64,000 nt of DNA from an uncultured Rubripirellula sp. GTDB lineage: Bacteria; Planctomycetota; Planctomycetia; Pirellulales; Pirellulaceae. The notes under the pieces are model-generated. The model was given only the letters and a program-made list of their open reading frames with translations, did no database searches and was not told where the DNA came from. How positions within the stretch are numbered: the first letter of the stretch is position 1; each line of letters begins with the position of its first letter. The stretch covers positions 1 through 64,000 of the forward strand of contig CALIBL010000025.1 in assembly GCA_938045805.1 (NCBI GenBank). Direction: 5' to 3'. The position numbers and the translations under genes are program-made. This document shows, in pieces, positions 27,840 to 35,534 of the stretch.

Positions 27840-30248
27840 TTATCTGTTTTTGGGGCCGAACTTTAGAAGCAGGGCCGGCAGAAAAAGAAGGTCTCCGAGC
27901 AATGCGGTGCTAATCGTCAGGATGCCCATCATCGCAAAAATACGATGATCTCGCGAGTCACTGATAAGTGCGGTACTGAATCCAACCACCAGCACCACCG
28001 TGGTCATGATGAGTGCGGTTCCAACTCCGATAAAGGAATTTCTAATCACCTCCTTCGTATCCCCGGAACGCTTCTGTTCTTCGCGATATCGAGTCAGAAA
28101 GTGGATGGTGTCATCAACCGCGATTCCAAGGCAGACGGTGAACGCGCAGACACTGACGATTTCAAGGTTCTGTCCCACTGCCCAAAGAAGGAATCCCGTC
28201 GAAGCGAGCGGGAAAAGGTTGGGGATAATTGAGATTAAGCCGAGTCGAACGGATCGATACACCAAGGTCAGAACACCGAAGATGATGATGCTGGCCGTCC
28301 CGAGGCTGTAGGCAAGATCGACAACAATCTGATACAGATTTTCCCATCTCCAGATTGCATTCCCAGCGATCTGAATTCGGAAGTTGGGATGTTCTTTTTC
28401 TAGACGATCCAGTTGATCGTTTATCCGCTGGAATACTGGGCCATAACTAGCGATCCCAAGATCCTGGATCCGGAATGCAACTTTGCTGTACCGGGACTCG
28501 GGTTGGTAGTACGCCCGCTTTAGCGGTGGAGGCAAAAGTTCAATCATCGACATACGATCACTCAATTCCCCATCACCGGGCAGGGCTTGGACCAGATTGT
28601 GCAGTGAGAGCGGATTTCCAATCATCGGTTCATCGGAAAGAATCTCGTCTACTCGCTTGATCACTTCTCCGATTTCAGCAGCGTTGTCAGTGACATCTGA
28701 ATGCCAGCGAATATCGACTTGCGCAGTCTCCATGCCGCCAAGTGCTTGATCCAGATGCGCTAATGCTCTGGCAGCTTCGCTCCCTGATTCAAGGCTGCTA
28801 GTTAAACGCTCGTCGGGTTTGAGCTGCAGTGTGACAAGAGCAAGCACGACGGTGGTTGCCACCGCCAGAATGCTGATGCCACGTGACCTCTCCAGCACAA
28901 AATCAATCACAACGGAGATTTTGCTTAGGTTCTGATCAACGAGGTTTTTGCCGTAACCATGATGTACGTTCCTTCCGAGCCGGGTGGCGCAAGCCAATGG
29001 GATGATGGTGATCACTGAGATAAAGGTCATCAGGACACCGATCATGCAGCAATAGCCAAATTCACGTACGACCTCATGATGAGCAAGAGTTAGTGAGGCG
29101 AAGCCAATGGCGGTGGTGAGTGACGTTAGCCAGCAGGCGAGGCCGACCTCTCTTATCGATTGTCGTGCTGCATCCCGTGATGAAAGACCTGCAGCTCGAT
29201 TTTTGCGGATCTGCACCATCATGTGCACACCATCGGTGAAGCCGACCATGCAGAGAAGGACTGGCACAATGACCGCATTGAAAGGGTTGTCGTCGTATCC
29301 GAGCAGGTGGAGCAAACCTAGTGTCCAGAAGACACCGAAGGTGGGAGCGAGTGCCACAATAAAAACACTCGACAGTCCACGAAAAAGGATGAAGGCAATA
29401 ATCAGAGCAATGGAATAGCCAATCGCCTGATATTTTTTCTCATTTCTTCGATTGCTCGTTGCTCGACTGAGGCGAATTGGGACTGCTCCGGTGACGGAGA
29501 AAGTCATTTCGAGATCGTTGAAATCTTTCAGGATTTCATCCGCCGTCTCACGCAATTTGTCGGTGCAATCACCGTCTTGCATGACAAATAGCCAGTCAAG
29601 ATTCACCATGAGCAACATGGTTTTCGCATCACGAGAGAGGAGTTGTCCTGCGACCAGTGGGTGCTGAAGTGCCGCTTTTTTCGCCGCATCAAATCGACTC
29701 TGAGGTGCGTCTGATTTTGGGAGAATTGGTTCGGGCAGGCCAAAAAGGTTTAGCGGTGGTGCGAGATCCATCCACATCACGCTGGTGACTTGTGGCAGGT
29801 CTTCGATCGCTTCAACAACGTTGCGGATCGCCCGAACGCCTTGCGGTGTAAAAAAAGAATCAGATTCGGCGACGACCATCACATCGCCGCCACTCACTTG
29901 CACCGGCGAGACGTTGGGCGGGGGGCGGCGCGGTGGTGCAGAGAAGCCTTCCTCTCGAGACGTCGTAGCCGCTTGGTCTAATGGTTGTGGATCAGTGGAT
30001 TCAACTTGGCCGGAATCCAGTAGCGAACGAATTAGGTAGGGGTCGATGTGACCGATTGCCATCACGCATGTCCACAAGGTGATAGCTAGGAGTGTTGTCC
30101 ATCGATGGTCAACGATCCAATCAGCGAGTTTCCCGAAGTATGTCAGCACAGTTGTGGGTGTCCGATCCGCGATTTCATCGAAAGAACTAGTTCTTGGTGT
30201 CGAGTAGGTTTTGCGGGATGTGGCTGCGTTGGATCGCTTCTTTCTCAA
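27840..30248 (-). CDS. MMPL/RND-superfamily exporter
   Basis: The product of up to 802 residues has two repeated halves, each with one membrane helix, a large periplasmic domain, and five helices. Half 1 has WTTLLAITLWTCVMAIGH, then helices around SIALIIAFILFRGLSSVFI and AVIVPVLLCMVGFTDGVHM. Half 2 has ISILAVATTVVLALVTL and later LEIVSVCAFTVCLGIAVDD, TIHFLTRYREEQ, ALIMTTVVLVVGFSTALI. This is the MMPL or hydrophobe-exporter branch of RND proton antiporters, which often export lipids. The TTG start at 30248 overlaps the upstream gene by 62 bp; an in-frame GTG at 30149 is an alternative that avoids the overlap. It appears co-transcribed with the redoxin fusion gene. Cargo is unknown. Confidence 0.85.
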   Translation of the reverse strand: MRKKRSNAATSRKTYSTPRTSSFDEIADRTPTTVLTYFGKLADWIVDHRWTTLLAITLWTCVMAIGHIDPYLIRSLLDSGQVESTDPQPLDQAATTSREEGFSAPPRRPPPNVSPVQVSGGDVMVVAESDSFFTPQGVRAIRNVVEAIEDLPQVTSVMWMDLAPPLNLFGLPEPILPKSDAPQSRFDAAKKAALQHPLVAGQLLSRDAKTMLLMVNLDWLFVMQDGDCTDKLRETADEILKDFNDLEMTFSVTGAVPIRLSRATSNRRNEKKYQAIGYSIALIIAFILFRGLSSVFIVALAPTFGVFWTLGLLHLLGYDDNPFNAVIVPVLLCMVGFTDGVHMMVQIRKNRAAGLSSRDAARQSIREVGLACWLTSLTTAIGFASLTLAHHEVVREFGYCCMIGVLMTFISVITIIPLACATRLGRNVHHGYGKNLVDQNLSKISVVIDFVLERSRGISILAVATTVVLALVTLQLKPDERLTSSLESGSEAARALAHLDQALGGMETAQVDIRWHSDVTDNAAEIGEVIKRVDEILSDEPMIGNPLSLHNLVQALPGDGELSDRMSMIELLPPPLKRAYYQPESRYSKVAFRIQDLGIASYGPVFQRINDQLDRLEKEHPNFRIQIAGNAIWRWENLYQIVVDLAYSLGTASIIIFGVLTLVYRSVRLGLISIIPNLFPLASTGFLLWAVGQNLEIVSVCAFTVCLGIAVDDTIHFLTRYREEQKRSGDTKEVIRNSFIGVGTALIMTTVVLVVGFSTALISDSRDHRIFAMMGILTISTALLGDLLFLPALLLKFGPKNR

Positions 30249-32268
30249 CTTCCACTACATCGATTCTGCCATCGCGATTACGATCCAGTCTTCGAAATAA
30301 GTAAATCTTGGTCGCATTGGGTAGTTCGTGTTGTTCGAGGTATCCATCACTGTTGGAGTCAAAACGCTGGATGTAGTTGCGGGCGAACAACTTTGCCTCC
30401 TGGCTTTGTTGTTTGGAGTCGACTAGGTTCTGATCATGATCCATCTGGTCCGTTTCTTGAGGCTGATCGTTTGATGTGCTTGCCGTTCGCTGACCAATTA
30501 TTGGACGAGCGACATTGAGGAACACGACTGCCATCTCTTCCCACGTTTGGTCACCCCATGTAACGGTCTGGTTGGGGTCAGGGTTGTGAGGGTTCCCGGT
30601 GGAATTATCGAATGCGGCGGTGAAGTGGAGAGATTGAACTTCACTCAGTGGAAACGGTTGCGCCAGTTCGTAATTATGCTGCCAATTGAAATCGTACGCG
30701 GGCACTTCAAGCAGGGTTTGGTCGACGTCTCCCTTTTCCGCGTGAAACGTAAATGCTTTTCCCCGAAGATGCATGTGCGGCGTGATGGAGATGAGTTTGC
30801 CATCGCGTGGATACCACCGGACTTGTCCACGGACACGGTGATCTGCCGTGTTTGGTGGGATTTCAAATTCTTGCTCAACTCCGCCAACTGCGATCACTTC
30901 GTGGGTGACTTGATCTTTTTCGGTGAAGACAAGTCCAAGTTTAGTTAGGTCTTCAGTCGCTTTTCCGTTGGGGGTGTAATGCATCTGGAAAACGAGTCGT
31001 GAGCCCGCCGGAATCTTCTTAGCGTATCCGCTCGGTAGTGGCGATGGCTTTTGCCCTGGAACGTACGCCGAAAGAAGGCCGCTCTCGCGGATTGATGAAC
31101 CATCTGGTGGTTTCACGAACACGATGCAGTGATGAACCACCGAGGCGTCGCCCGGTATCACCTCGGCAGCACGCACCCAGCGATCTTCCGAAAGCTTTGG
31201 ATCCGCGACAAAGTATTGATAGTCAACCGTTCCCTCCGCTGGTACTTGGAAGCTCGACTCGCTCATCGCGATCACCGCATCGGGATCTTGTGGCAATCGC
31301 CATCCACTCACCCATGATGTTGCGGAAGGGAGATCGTTGCTGTCACCGTAAGGCATGCCAGCGTCGACCCATCGCTCAAGGAGGTTTTTGTCTTGGGGGT
31401 CCATTTGTCTTGCGTTAGCAAACTCTTGATGCTTGTCCGTTGCATGCCATGGTGGCATCCGGCCCTCGCGAATGACTTCCACACACATTTCACCCCAGCC
31501 AACGAGCTCTTCGTACTGATCCAGTCGGAAAGGGCCGATCTCGTTCTCTCGGTGGCATTCAACGCAGTTGCGATTCAAGATCCGAACGATCTGATCGCAG
31601 TAGGTCACCGAAAAGTCAGTAACCGCTTTCTGGTTGCGCCCAATCAGGCAACCGATCGCGACAGTTCTTGGTATCTTCGGAGAGTGGCCTGAGAGGAGTG
31701 CTTGGATTGCATCTTGCAGATCGTTTTCCGTCGCTGCTGAACGGGCAACGCCCGGTTGGTATTGATTGTCGATACGGCCGCTGTAGCGAATCATGCCGCT
31801 GGGGTCGACGATAAACACCTCTGGCGTTCTCGTCGCTCCAAATAGGTTCGCCACTTTCTGGTCGTGATCCTTGCCGATGGGAAAGCTAACTCCAAGTTCG
31901 GCTGTGTATTTCTGGATGTCCGCAAGTGAGTCCTGAACATTGCTCATGACACCGGTAAATCGTACGCCCTGATCGCGGTAGTCGTTAAACATCCGTTGAA
32001 GTTTTGGGCCGTAATTTCTTGCCATGGGACACTGCGTCCCGAGAAAGCAAACAACGTGTAACTGATCGGACGAAGTTTGTGTGAGTGTCTCTGTTGTGCC
32101 ATCAGTCAGTTCCAGCTGGAACGACTGCAGGGTGGACTGGACCCCTGTTGAAGCTGTCGACGTCTTAGGCAGAGTAAGAGTCATGATTGCCGTCAGGGAA
32201 CAGGCAATGATGCTTGCAGAGTACCTAGCGATATAAGTGTTGGTGTCAGCTGATTTCACGTGAGCCAT
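30187..32268 (-). CDS. Exported fusion: redoxin, c-type haem motif, copper monooxygenase-like domain, EF-hands
   Basis: The 693-residue protein has a membrane or signal segment (SASIIACSLTAIMTLTL). Residues 50-200 are an AhpC/TSA-type redoxin (VVCFLGTQCPMARNYGPKL, single Cys80, and TRTPEVFIVDPSG). A haem-c motif CVECH at 235-239 follows, with a nearby REGRMPPW typical of planctomycete cytochromes. Residues 320-590 resemble copper type II ascorbate-dependent monooxygenases: ASVVHHCIVFV, QMHYTPNG and TPHMHLRGKAF supply candidate copper His and Met. The end has two EF-hands (FDSNSDGYLEQHEL, LDRNRDGRIDVVEV). All parts fit a periplasmic redox protein; the substrate is unknown. It is first in an operon with the MMPL exporter. 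Confidence 0.88.
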   Translation of the reverse strand: MAHVKSADTNTYIARYSASIIACSLTAIMTLTLPKTSTASTGVQSTLQSFQLELTDGTTETLTQTSSDQLHVVCFLGTQCPMARNYGPKLQRMFNDYRDQGVRFTGVMSNVQDSLADIQKYTAELGVSFPIGKDHDQKVANLFGATRTPEVFIVDPSGMIRYSGRIDNQYQPGVARSAATENDLQDAIQALLSGHSPKIPRTVAIGCLIGRNQKAVTDFSVTYCDQIVRILNRNCVECHRENEIGPFRLDQYEELVGWGEMCVEVIREGRMPPWHATDKHQEFANARQMDPQDKNLLERWVDAGMPYGDSNDLPSATSWVSGWRLPQDPDAVIAMSESSFQVPAEGTVDYQYFVADPKLSEDRWVRAAEVIPGDASVVHHCIVFVKPPDGSSIRESGLLSAYVPGQKPSPLPSGYAKKIPAGSRLVFQMHYTPNGKATEDLTKLGLVFTEKDQVTHEVIAVGGVEQEFEIPPNTADHRVRGQVRWYPRDGKLISITPHMHLRGKAFTFHAEKGDVDQTLLEVPAYDFNWQHNYELAQPFPLSEVQSLHFTAAFDNSTGNPHNPDPNQTVTWGDQTWEEMAVVFLNVARPIIGQRTASTSNDQPQETDQMDHDQNLVDSKQQSQEAKLFARNYIQRFDSNSDGYLEQHELPNATKIYLFRRLDRNRDGRIDVVEVEKEAIQRSHIPQNLLDTKN

Positions 32269-32290
32269 TTTCTTGTTGGTGATCAGTTGG

Positions 32291-32596
32291 CTATTTTTGG
32301 GAGGTAGTCGAACCGCTCGATCTTACACTTCCCGAATCTTCGTTGGCAGTCGTAACTGTGATTCTGATGCGAATTGCAATTCGTTTCGCGATGCGGCTGG
32401 GAAACTTGCTGCAGTGATCGACCGCTATGCCGACTAGCTTATGTGCTTTTTCATCGGAAGCGTAAGGGGCTAACCGGCAACAGCGTAAAAGAAAGTCGCG
32501 TCTGTTGGCTAAGAGGAGCATCGAGAGATGAAGCGTTGCAAGAGCAAGCCACATCCTTGTGGCTGCCCTGCAAAGTTCCCGCTGTGTAGGACGCAT
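32291..32596 (-). CDS. Possible 101-residue hypothetical protein upstream of the redoxin fusion
   Basis: The ATG frame ends 22 bp before the redoxin-fusion start. It has a hydrophobic stretch (MWLALATLHLSMLLLAN) and a basic C-terminal half (FPSRIAKRIAIRIRI). A seven-pair hairpin (32547-32564) lies within its first codons, and no ribosome-binding site is clear. It may instead be part of the untranslated leader of the operon. No family is recognised. Confidence 0.3.
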   Translation of the reverse strand: MRPTQRELCRAATRMWLALATLHLSMLLLANRRDFLLRCCRLAPYASDEKAHKLVGIAVDHCSKFPSRIAKRIAIRIRITVTTANEDSGSVRSSGSTTSQK

Positions 32597-32610
32597 CCGT
32601 GCGTTTCAAC

Positions 32611-32715
32611 TTGATCGTTTGGTGTTCATCCTGAATCACCGATTTGACGAGCAAGTTGCTACACAGTGAGTAGTTTGGGTGTGACATTTGATCGCTTGCG
32701 TTTCATCCTGAAACA
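32611..32715. repeat. Two 28-bp direct repeats containing the dyad TTCATCCTGAA
   Basis: Copies at 32611-32638 and 32688-32715 agree at 23 of 28 positions. Each begins TTGATCG and contains TTCATCCTGAA followed by WCA. TTCA/TGAA is an inverted repeat, as in many operators. Spacing is 77 bp. Confidence 0.7.
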
Positions 32716-33362
32716 TTTGCGTTGCGTTCATGTCACGGAGGTATTAGAGCGATCAACGTAATTCGTGCAAACGTCAGTTTGGCTCTTTTGTTTGATCGAT
32801 GTAAAAAAATTTTAATGCCATCGTTAATGATGTTTGTTTGTCAAGTAAGTGTGTTGCGATCAGCGTTTGAAGCGAGTGTTAAATGCGTTCGATTGCTTTG
32901 TTTGGATTGCATTGTTGTGAAAGACCGTGAGCGAGATTCGGAATGCAGTTGCATGAACGCAGTGATGTTTTTTTCTTCGATTGATGCGTTTCTCGTTTTG
33001 CTTGCGCTGAACACTTGTTGATCTGTGTCAGTGAATTAGATGTGATTGTTGCTTGGTTCAATAAGTGTTTTCCGTAAGTCACAGTAGTCTGTGTTAGTTG
33101 TTTCCTGGGGTGTGAAAGTGCCGTGTTTTCCGCGTTCAAATGATTGTAGAGGTATTGTTCCTTTGTATGTGTCTTGTTGATGCTTTCATGTTTATGGCGA
33201 ATGTTTGCTCATGGATTGATAATTGTTTTTCATGAAGGTGATCTAGTGTTGAAGTAGGCTTCTTTGTTTTTGTGTGTCGCTCTTCATGTGATTTGCCGAT
33301 ACAAGAACAATCGAGGTTTGCTCCTGCTTAGCTGACCATAGCGACATGCATTAACTTTGTCG

Positions 33363-33476
33363 TTCGCGCCGAATGCCGTTCGCGCGAGCAGTGTTTTGTG
33401 GCGACGCTTGATTGCGATTGCTTTGTTATTGCAGGTTCGCGCGAGAGGTGTTTCGCGCGAGCGCTGTTTTGTGTGG
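33363..33476. repeat. TTCGCGCGAG repeat cluster
   Basis: TTCGCGCGAG occurs at 33379-33388, 33436-33445 and 33452-33461, with a variant TTCGCGCCGA at 33363-33372. The first and third copies are each followed by a related segment ending in TGTTTTGTG. Spacing is irregular. Confidence 0.7.
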
Positions 33477-33519
33477 TTCGGTGTGGTGTTGGCTTGGTCG
33501 CGGACATCGAAGTGCGCAT

Positions 33520-33561
33520 AAAAAAACCCTGGCCATCTCTCTGATGATCAGGGCGGTTTTT
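33520..33561 (-). terminator. Intrinsic terminator of the PQQ-propeller gene
   Basis: On the minus strand, CCCTG (33553-33549) pairs with CAGGG (33531-33527), with an inner CATC/GATG stem and AGAGA loop, followed by six T. It lies 28 bp past the stop codon. The plus strand also ends in GGTTTTTG, so it may work in both directions. Confidence 0.7.
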
Positions 33562-33588
33562 GTTTGACGGACGCCTTAGCGTTTCCTG

Positions 33589-34881
33589 TCACCGAAGCGA
33601 ATAGCACAGTAGTGTATCTCCTTCTCGGAGATAGAGTTTCCCGTGAGCAATTACAGGGTGAGCCCAGCTCGGGCGCTCGCCGCTGCCCGGTATGCTGAAG
33701 TGGCTCACCTCTTGGAATTCTTGAGGGTTAGCCCTAACTAGGGTCATTGTTCCATCTTGATAGCGAAAATAGAGGTGGCCGTCTGCAGCGGCAACGCATG
33801 CGGAGCGTTTTCCGGAGCCACGGCCTTTCCAGAGCACCTCGCCTGTCTCCATGTTAGCGCAGAATGGGTTGCCGCTATCTCCTGAGTCGCCATAGAGGTG
33901 ATTGCCGATGAGGATCACGCCTCCGTGTTTGTTCTGCAGTTTTGGGTCGCATGGATAGATCTCTTCTATCGATACAGAATTGCCGCTGCGAATCTGTCGT
34001 ACCAATGCACCTCCTGTTCCGTAGCCTGCAGTGAAGAACACGAGGTCTTCTTTAACAATCGGCGTCGGAATGACCGCCGTCGTTTTGATGATTTCATAAT
34101 CCCAAAGAAGAGCTCCGGTTTCGGGGTCGACGCCCATTGCGCCGGTTCCTGTGGTGGTGACATAAACTTTCTTGCCGCCGGGGTGTGAAATGACAACCGA
34201 AGCGTGACCCGCTCCGCGATCATTTGGCCGTTTGCAGCTCCAGATCAATTCACCATTCGCCTTATCTAAGGCAACCATCGTATTGGCTTCCCCTCCGGGA
34301 GTGCAGATCAGATGATCTCCGTCAATCAGGACGGACTCGCTGTAGCCCCAGCCGTCTGCTTTCTTGCCTCCGAATTCTTCCTTCAGATTTTTTCTCCATG
34401 CTTCCTTACCGTCGCGAGTCGAGAGCTTGATGAGCACTCCCTCCGCGGTCAGTGCATAGACTGCGTCTCCATCAACAGTCGGTGTGCTTCTTGAACTTTG
34501 CCACGATTCTTGTCCTTTGGTCCATGCTGGACCAATTTTGCTGCGCCAAAGTTCTTTTCCATCGCTGAGGTTCAGGCAGATAACATACTCATCTTTGTCT
34601 TCAACCGTTGAGAGGCCATCACCCATGGTGAAGATTTTGCCATTAGCGATCGCTGGGCTCGAATAGCCTCTGCCAAGTCCGCTAGATTTCCAGAGCAGGT
34701 TTGGTCCCGTTTCAGGCCAGGCCTTGAGTAGGTCTTGATCCGAAGCCAAGCCGCTGCGATCGATGCCACGGAAGGTAGGCCAATCGTTTTCTTCCGCGGC
34801 GAGTCCACTAGCTGCAAGTAGGGAAACGCAGAGACTTGCGTGGATTTTCGTTTTGGTAAGCCTTTGGAAAAACTGTTTCAT
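33589..34881 (-). CDS. Exported PQQ-like (BamB/quinoprotein-type) beta-propeller protein
   Basis: ATG 34881 has CGGAG seven bases upstream and starts a signal peptide (IHASLCVSLLAASGLAAEEN); the longer frame to 35004 is not used. The 430-residue protein then shows repeated propeller blades: DWPTFRGIDRSGLA, GPNLLWKSSGLGRGYSSP, YVICLNLSDGKELW, DAVYALTAEGVLIKLSTRDG, MVALDKANGELIWSC, MGVDPETGALLWDYEI and NMETGEVLWKGRG. The GxLLW-type blade endings are the PQQ-repeat signature. Planctomycete members lack evident PQQ-dependent dehydrogenase residues and probably act as periplasmic binding or scaffold proteins. It has no operon partner. Confidence 0.85.
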   Translation of the reverse strand: MKQFFQRLTKTKIHASLCVSLLAASGLAAEENDWPTFRGIDRSGLASDQDLLKAWPETGPNLLWKSSGLGRGYSSPAIANGKIFTMGDGLSTVEDKDEYVICLNLSDGKELWRSKIGPAWTKGQESWQSSRSTPTVDGDAVYALTAEGVLIKLSTRDGKEAWRKNLKEEFGGKKADGWGYSESVLIDGDHLICTPGGEANTMVALDKANGELIWSCKRPNDRGAGHASVVISHPGGKKVYVTTTGTGAMGVDPETGALLWDYEIIKTTAVIPTPIVKEDLVFFTAGYGTGGALVRQIRSGNSVSIEEIYPCDPKLQNKHGGVILIGNHLYGDSGDSGNPFCANMETGEVLWKGRGSGKRSACVAAADGHLYFRYQDGTMTLVRANPQEFQEVSHFSIPGSGERPSWAHPVIAHGKLYLREGDTLLCYSLR

Positions 34882-35534
34882 GGTTTGCTCCGGAGTCAAG
34901 GTGGTGGTGCAGGCGTGTGGTGTGTCTGATTGACGTCCCTGCGAGGCCCAAATTGGACCTTCTAATTCTATCCTTGCTTCACTCACGCGGGGGCGACAGA
35001 ACACGACAACCGATCCTCTGGTGCGGTAGGTGTTGCGGTGATGCGTGGTGGGTAATCTGTCTAGCCTGCGAAGCCATCGAAAGGAGTCCAGCCGATGTCT
35101 CGTGCATCGTAACGGTTTTGATGATCCTGCTGGTTACCGCAGGAAAGCTTGGGATTCGTGAACGTGTCAGTCGATTTCAACAAATACGAAGTGCCATTGG
35201 CGTTCACGGAGGCGTTTTGCGAGGATTGTTGCCAACTGGAGAGATATTCGGTCGAAATCGTTTATACTGCACAGCAACGGTGTCACAAATCCATTGTCTA
35301 GGGGCAATGGAGTGAACCATTTCGACTGGAATTGAAGTCAGTTTGCGGCTTTCCCTGCGGCTGATTTGCCGACGCAAAGTTGATGTTCCCGTTTCCCACC
35401 TCCCCGCCCGCCTAAAGTACTCCGAGACGAACCATCTGCTGGTGCACCCCTCATTTGGGCCGCACTGGACAGTGTTCCACACATCAGCTTCGTCACTCCC
35501 GCGTTTTCCCACCTGACCTCTCTCGCGAATCGTC
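34882..35534. other. Gap upstream of the secretin-domain gene, no gene called
   Basis: The frames 34917-35315 (+) and 35204-35578 (-) have unusual composition (many Cys, Trp, Arg) and no ribosome-binding site. A TATACT lies at 35263-35268 but with no well-spaced -35 box. I see nothing else. Confidence 0.5.

Larger units (their letters stand above)
32597..33519. other. Long T/G-rich intergenic stretch with short repeats, no gene called
   Basis: The plus strand is visibly enriched in T and G, unlike the flanking genes. The open frames 32722-33021 (+) and 32879-33139 (-) overlap each other, lack ribosome-binding sites and do not read like proteins. The stretch lies upstream of the minus-strand redoxin/MMPL operon and downstream of the PQQ gene's terminator, so it probably holds that operon's promoter and leader. 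Confidence 0.6.

Noticed and set aside
32722-33021. 99-residue plus-strand frame in the T/G-rich stretch
   Set aside because: No ribosome-binding site, Cys/Val-rich odd composition, and it overlaps another equally poor frame.
33363-33476. CRISPR array
   Set aside because: The repeats are only 10 bp, irregularly spaced, and no cas gene is near.
32720-33519. Replication origin
   Set aside because: I saw no cluster of DnaA boxes and no dnaA or dnaN gene.
34917-35315. 132-residue plus-strand frame upstream of the secretin-domain gene
   Set aside because: Composition and lack of a ribosome-binding site argue against coding; it also begins inside the leader of the PQQ gene.
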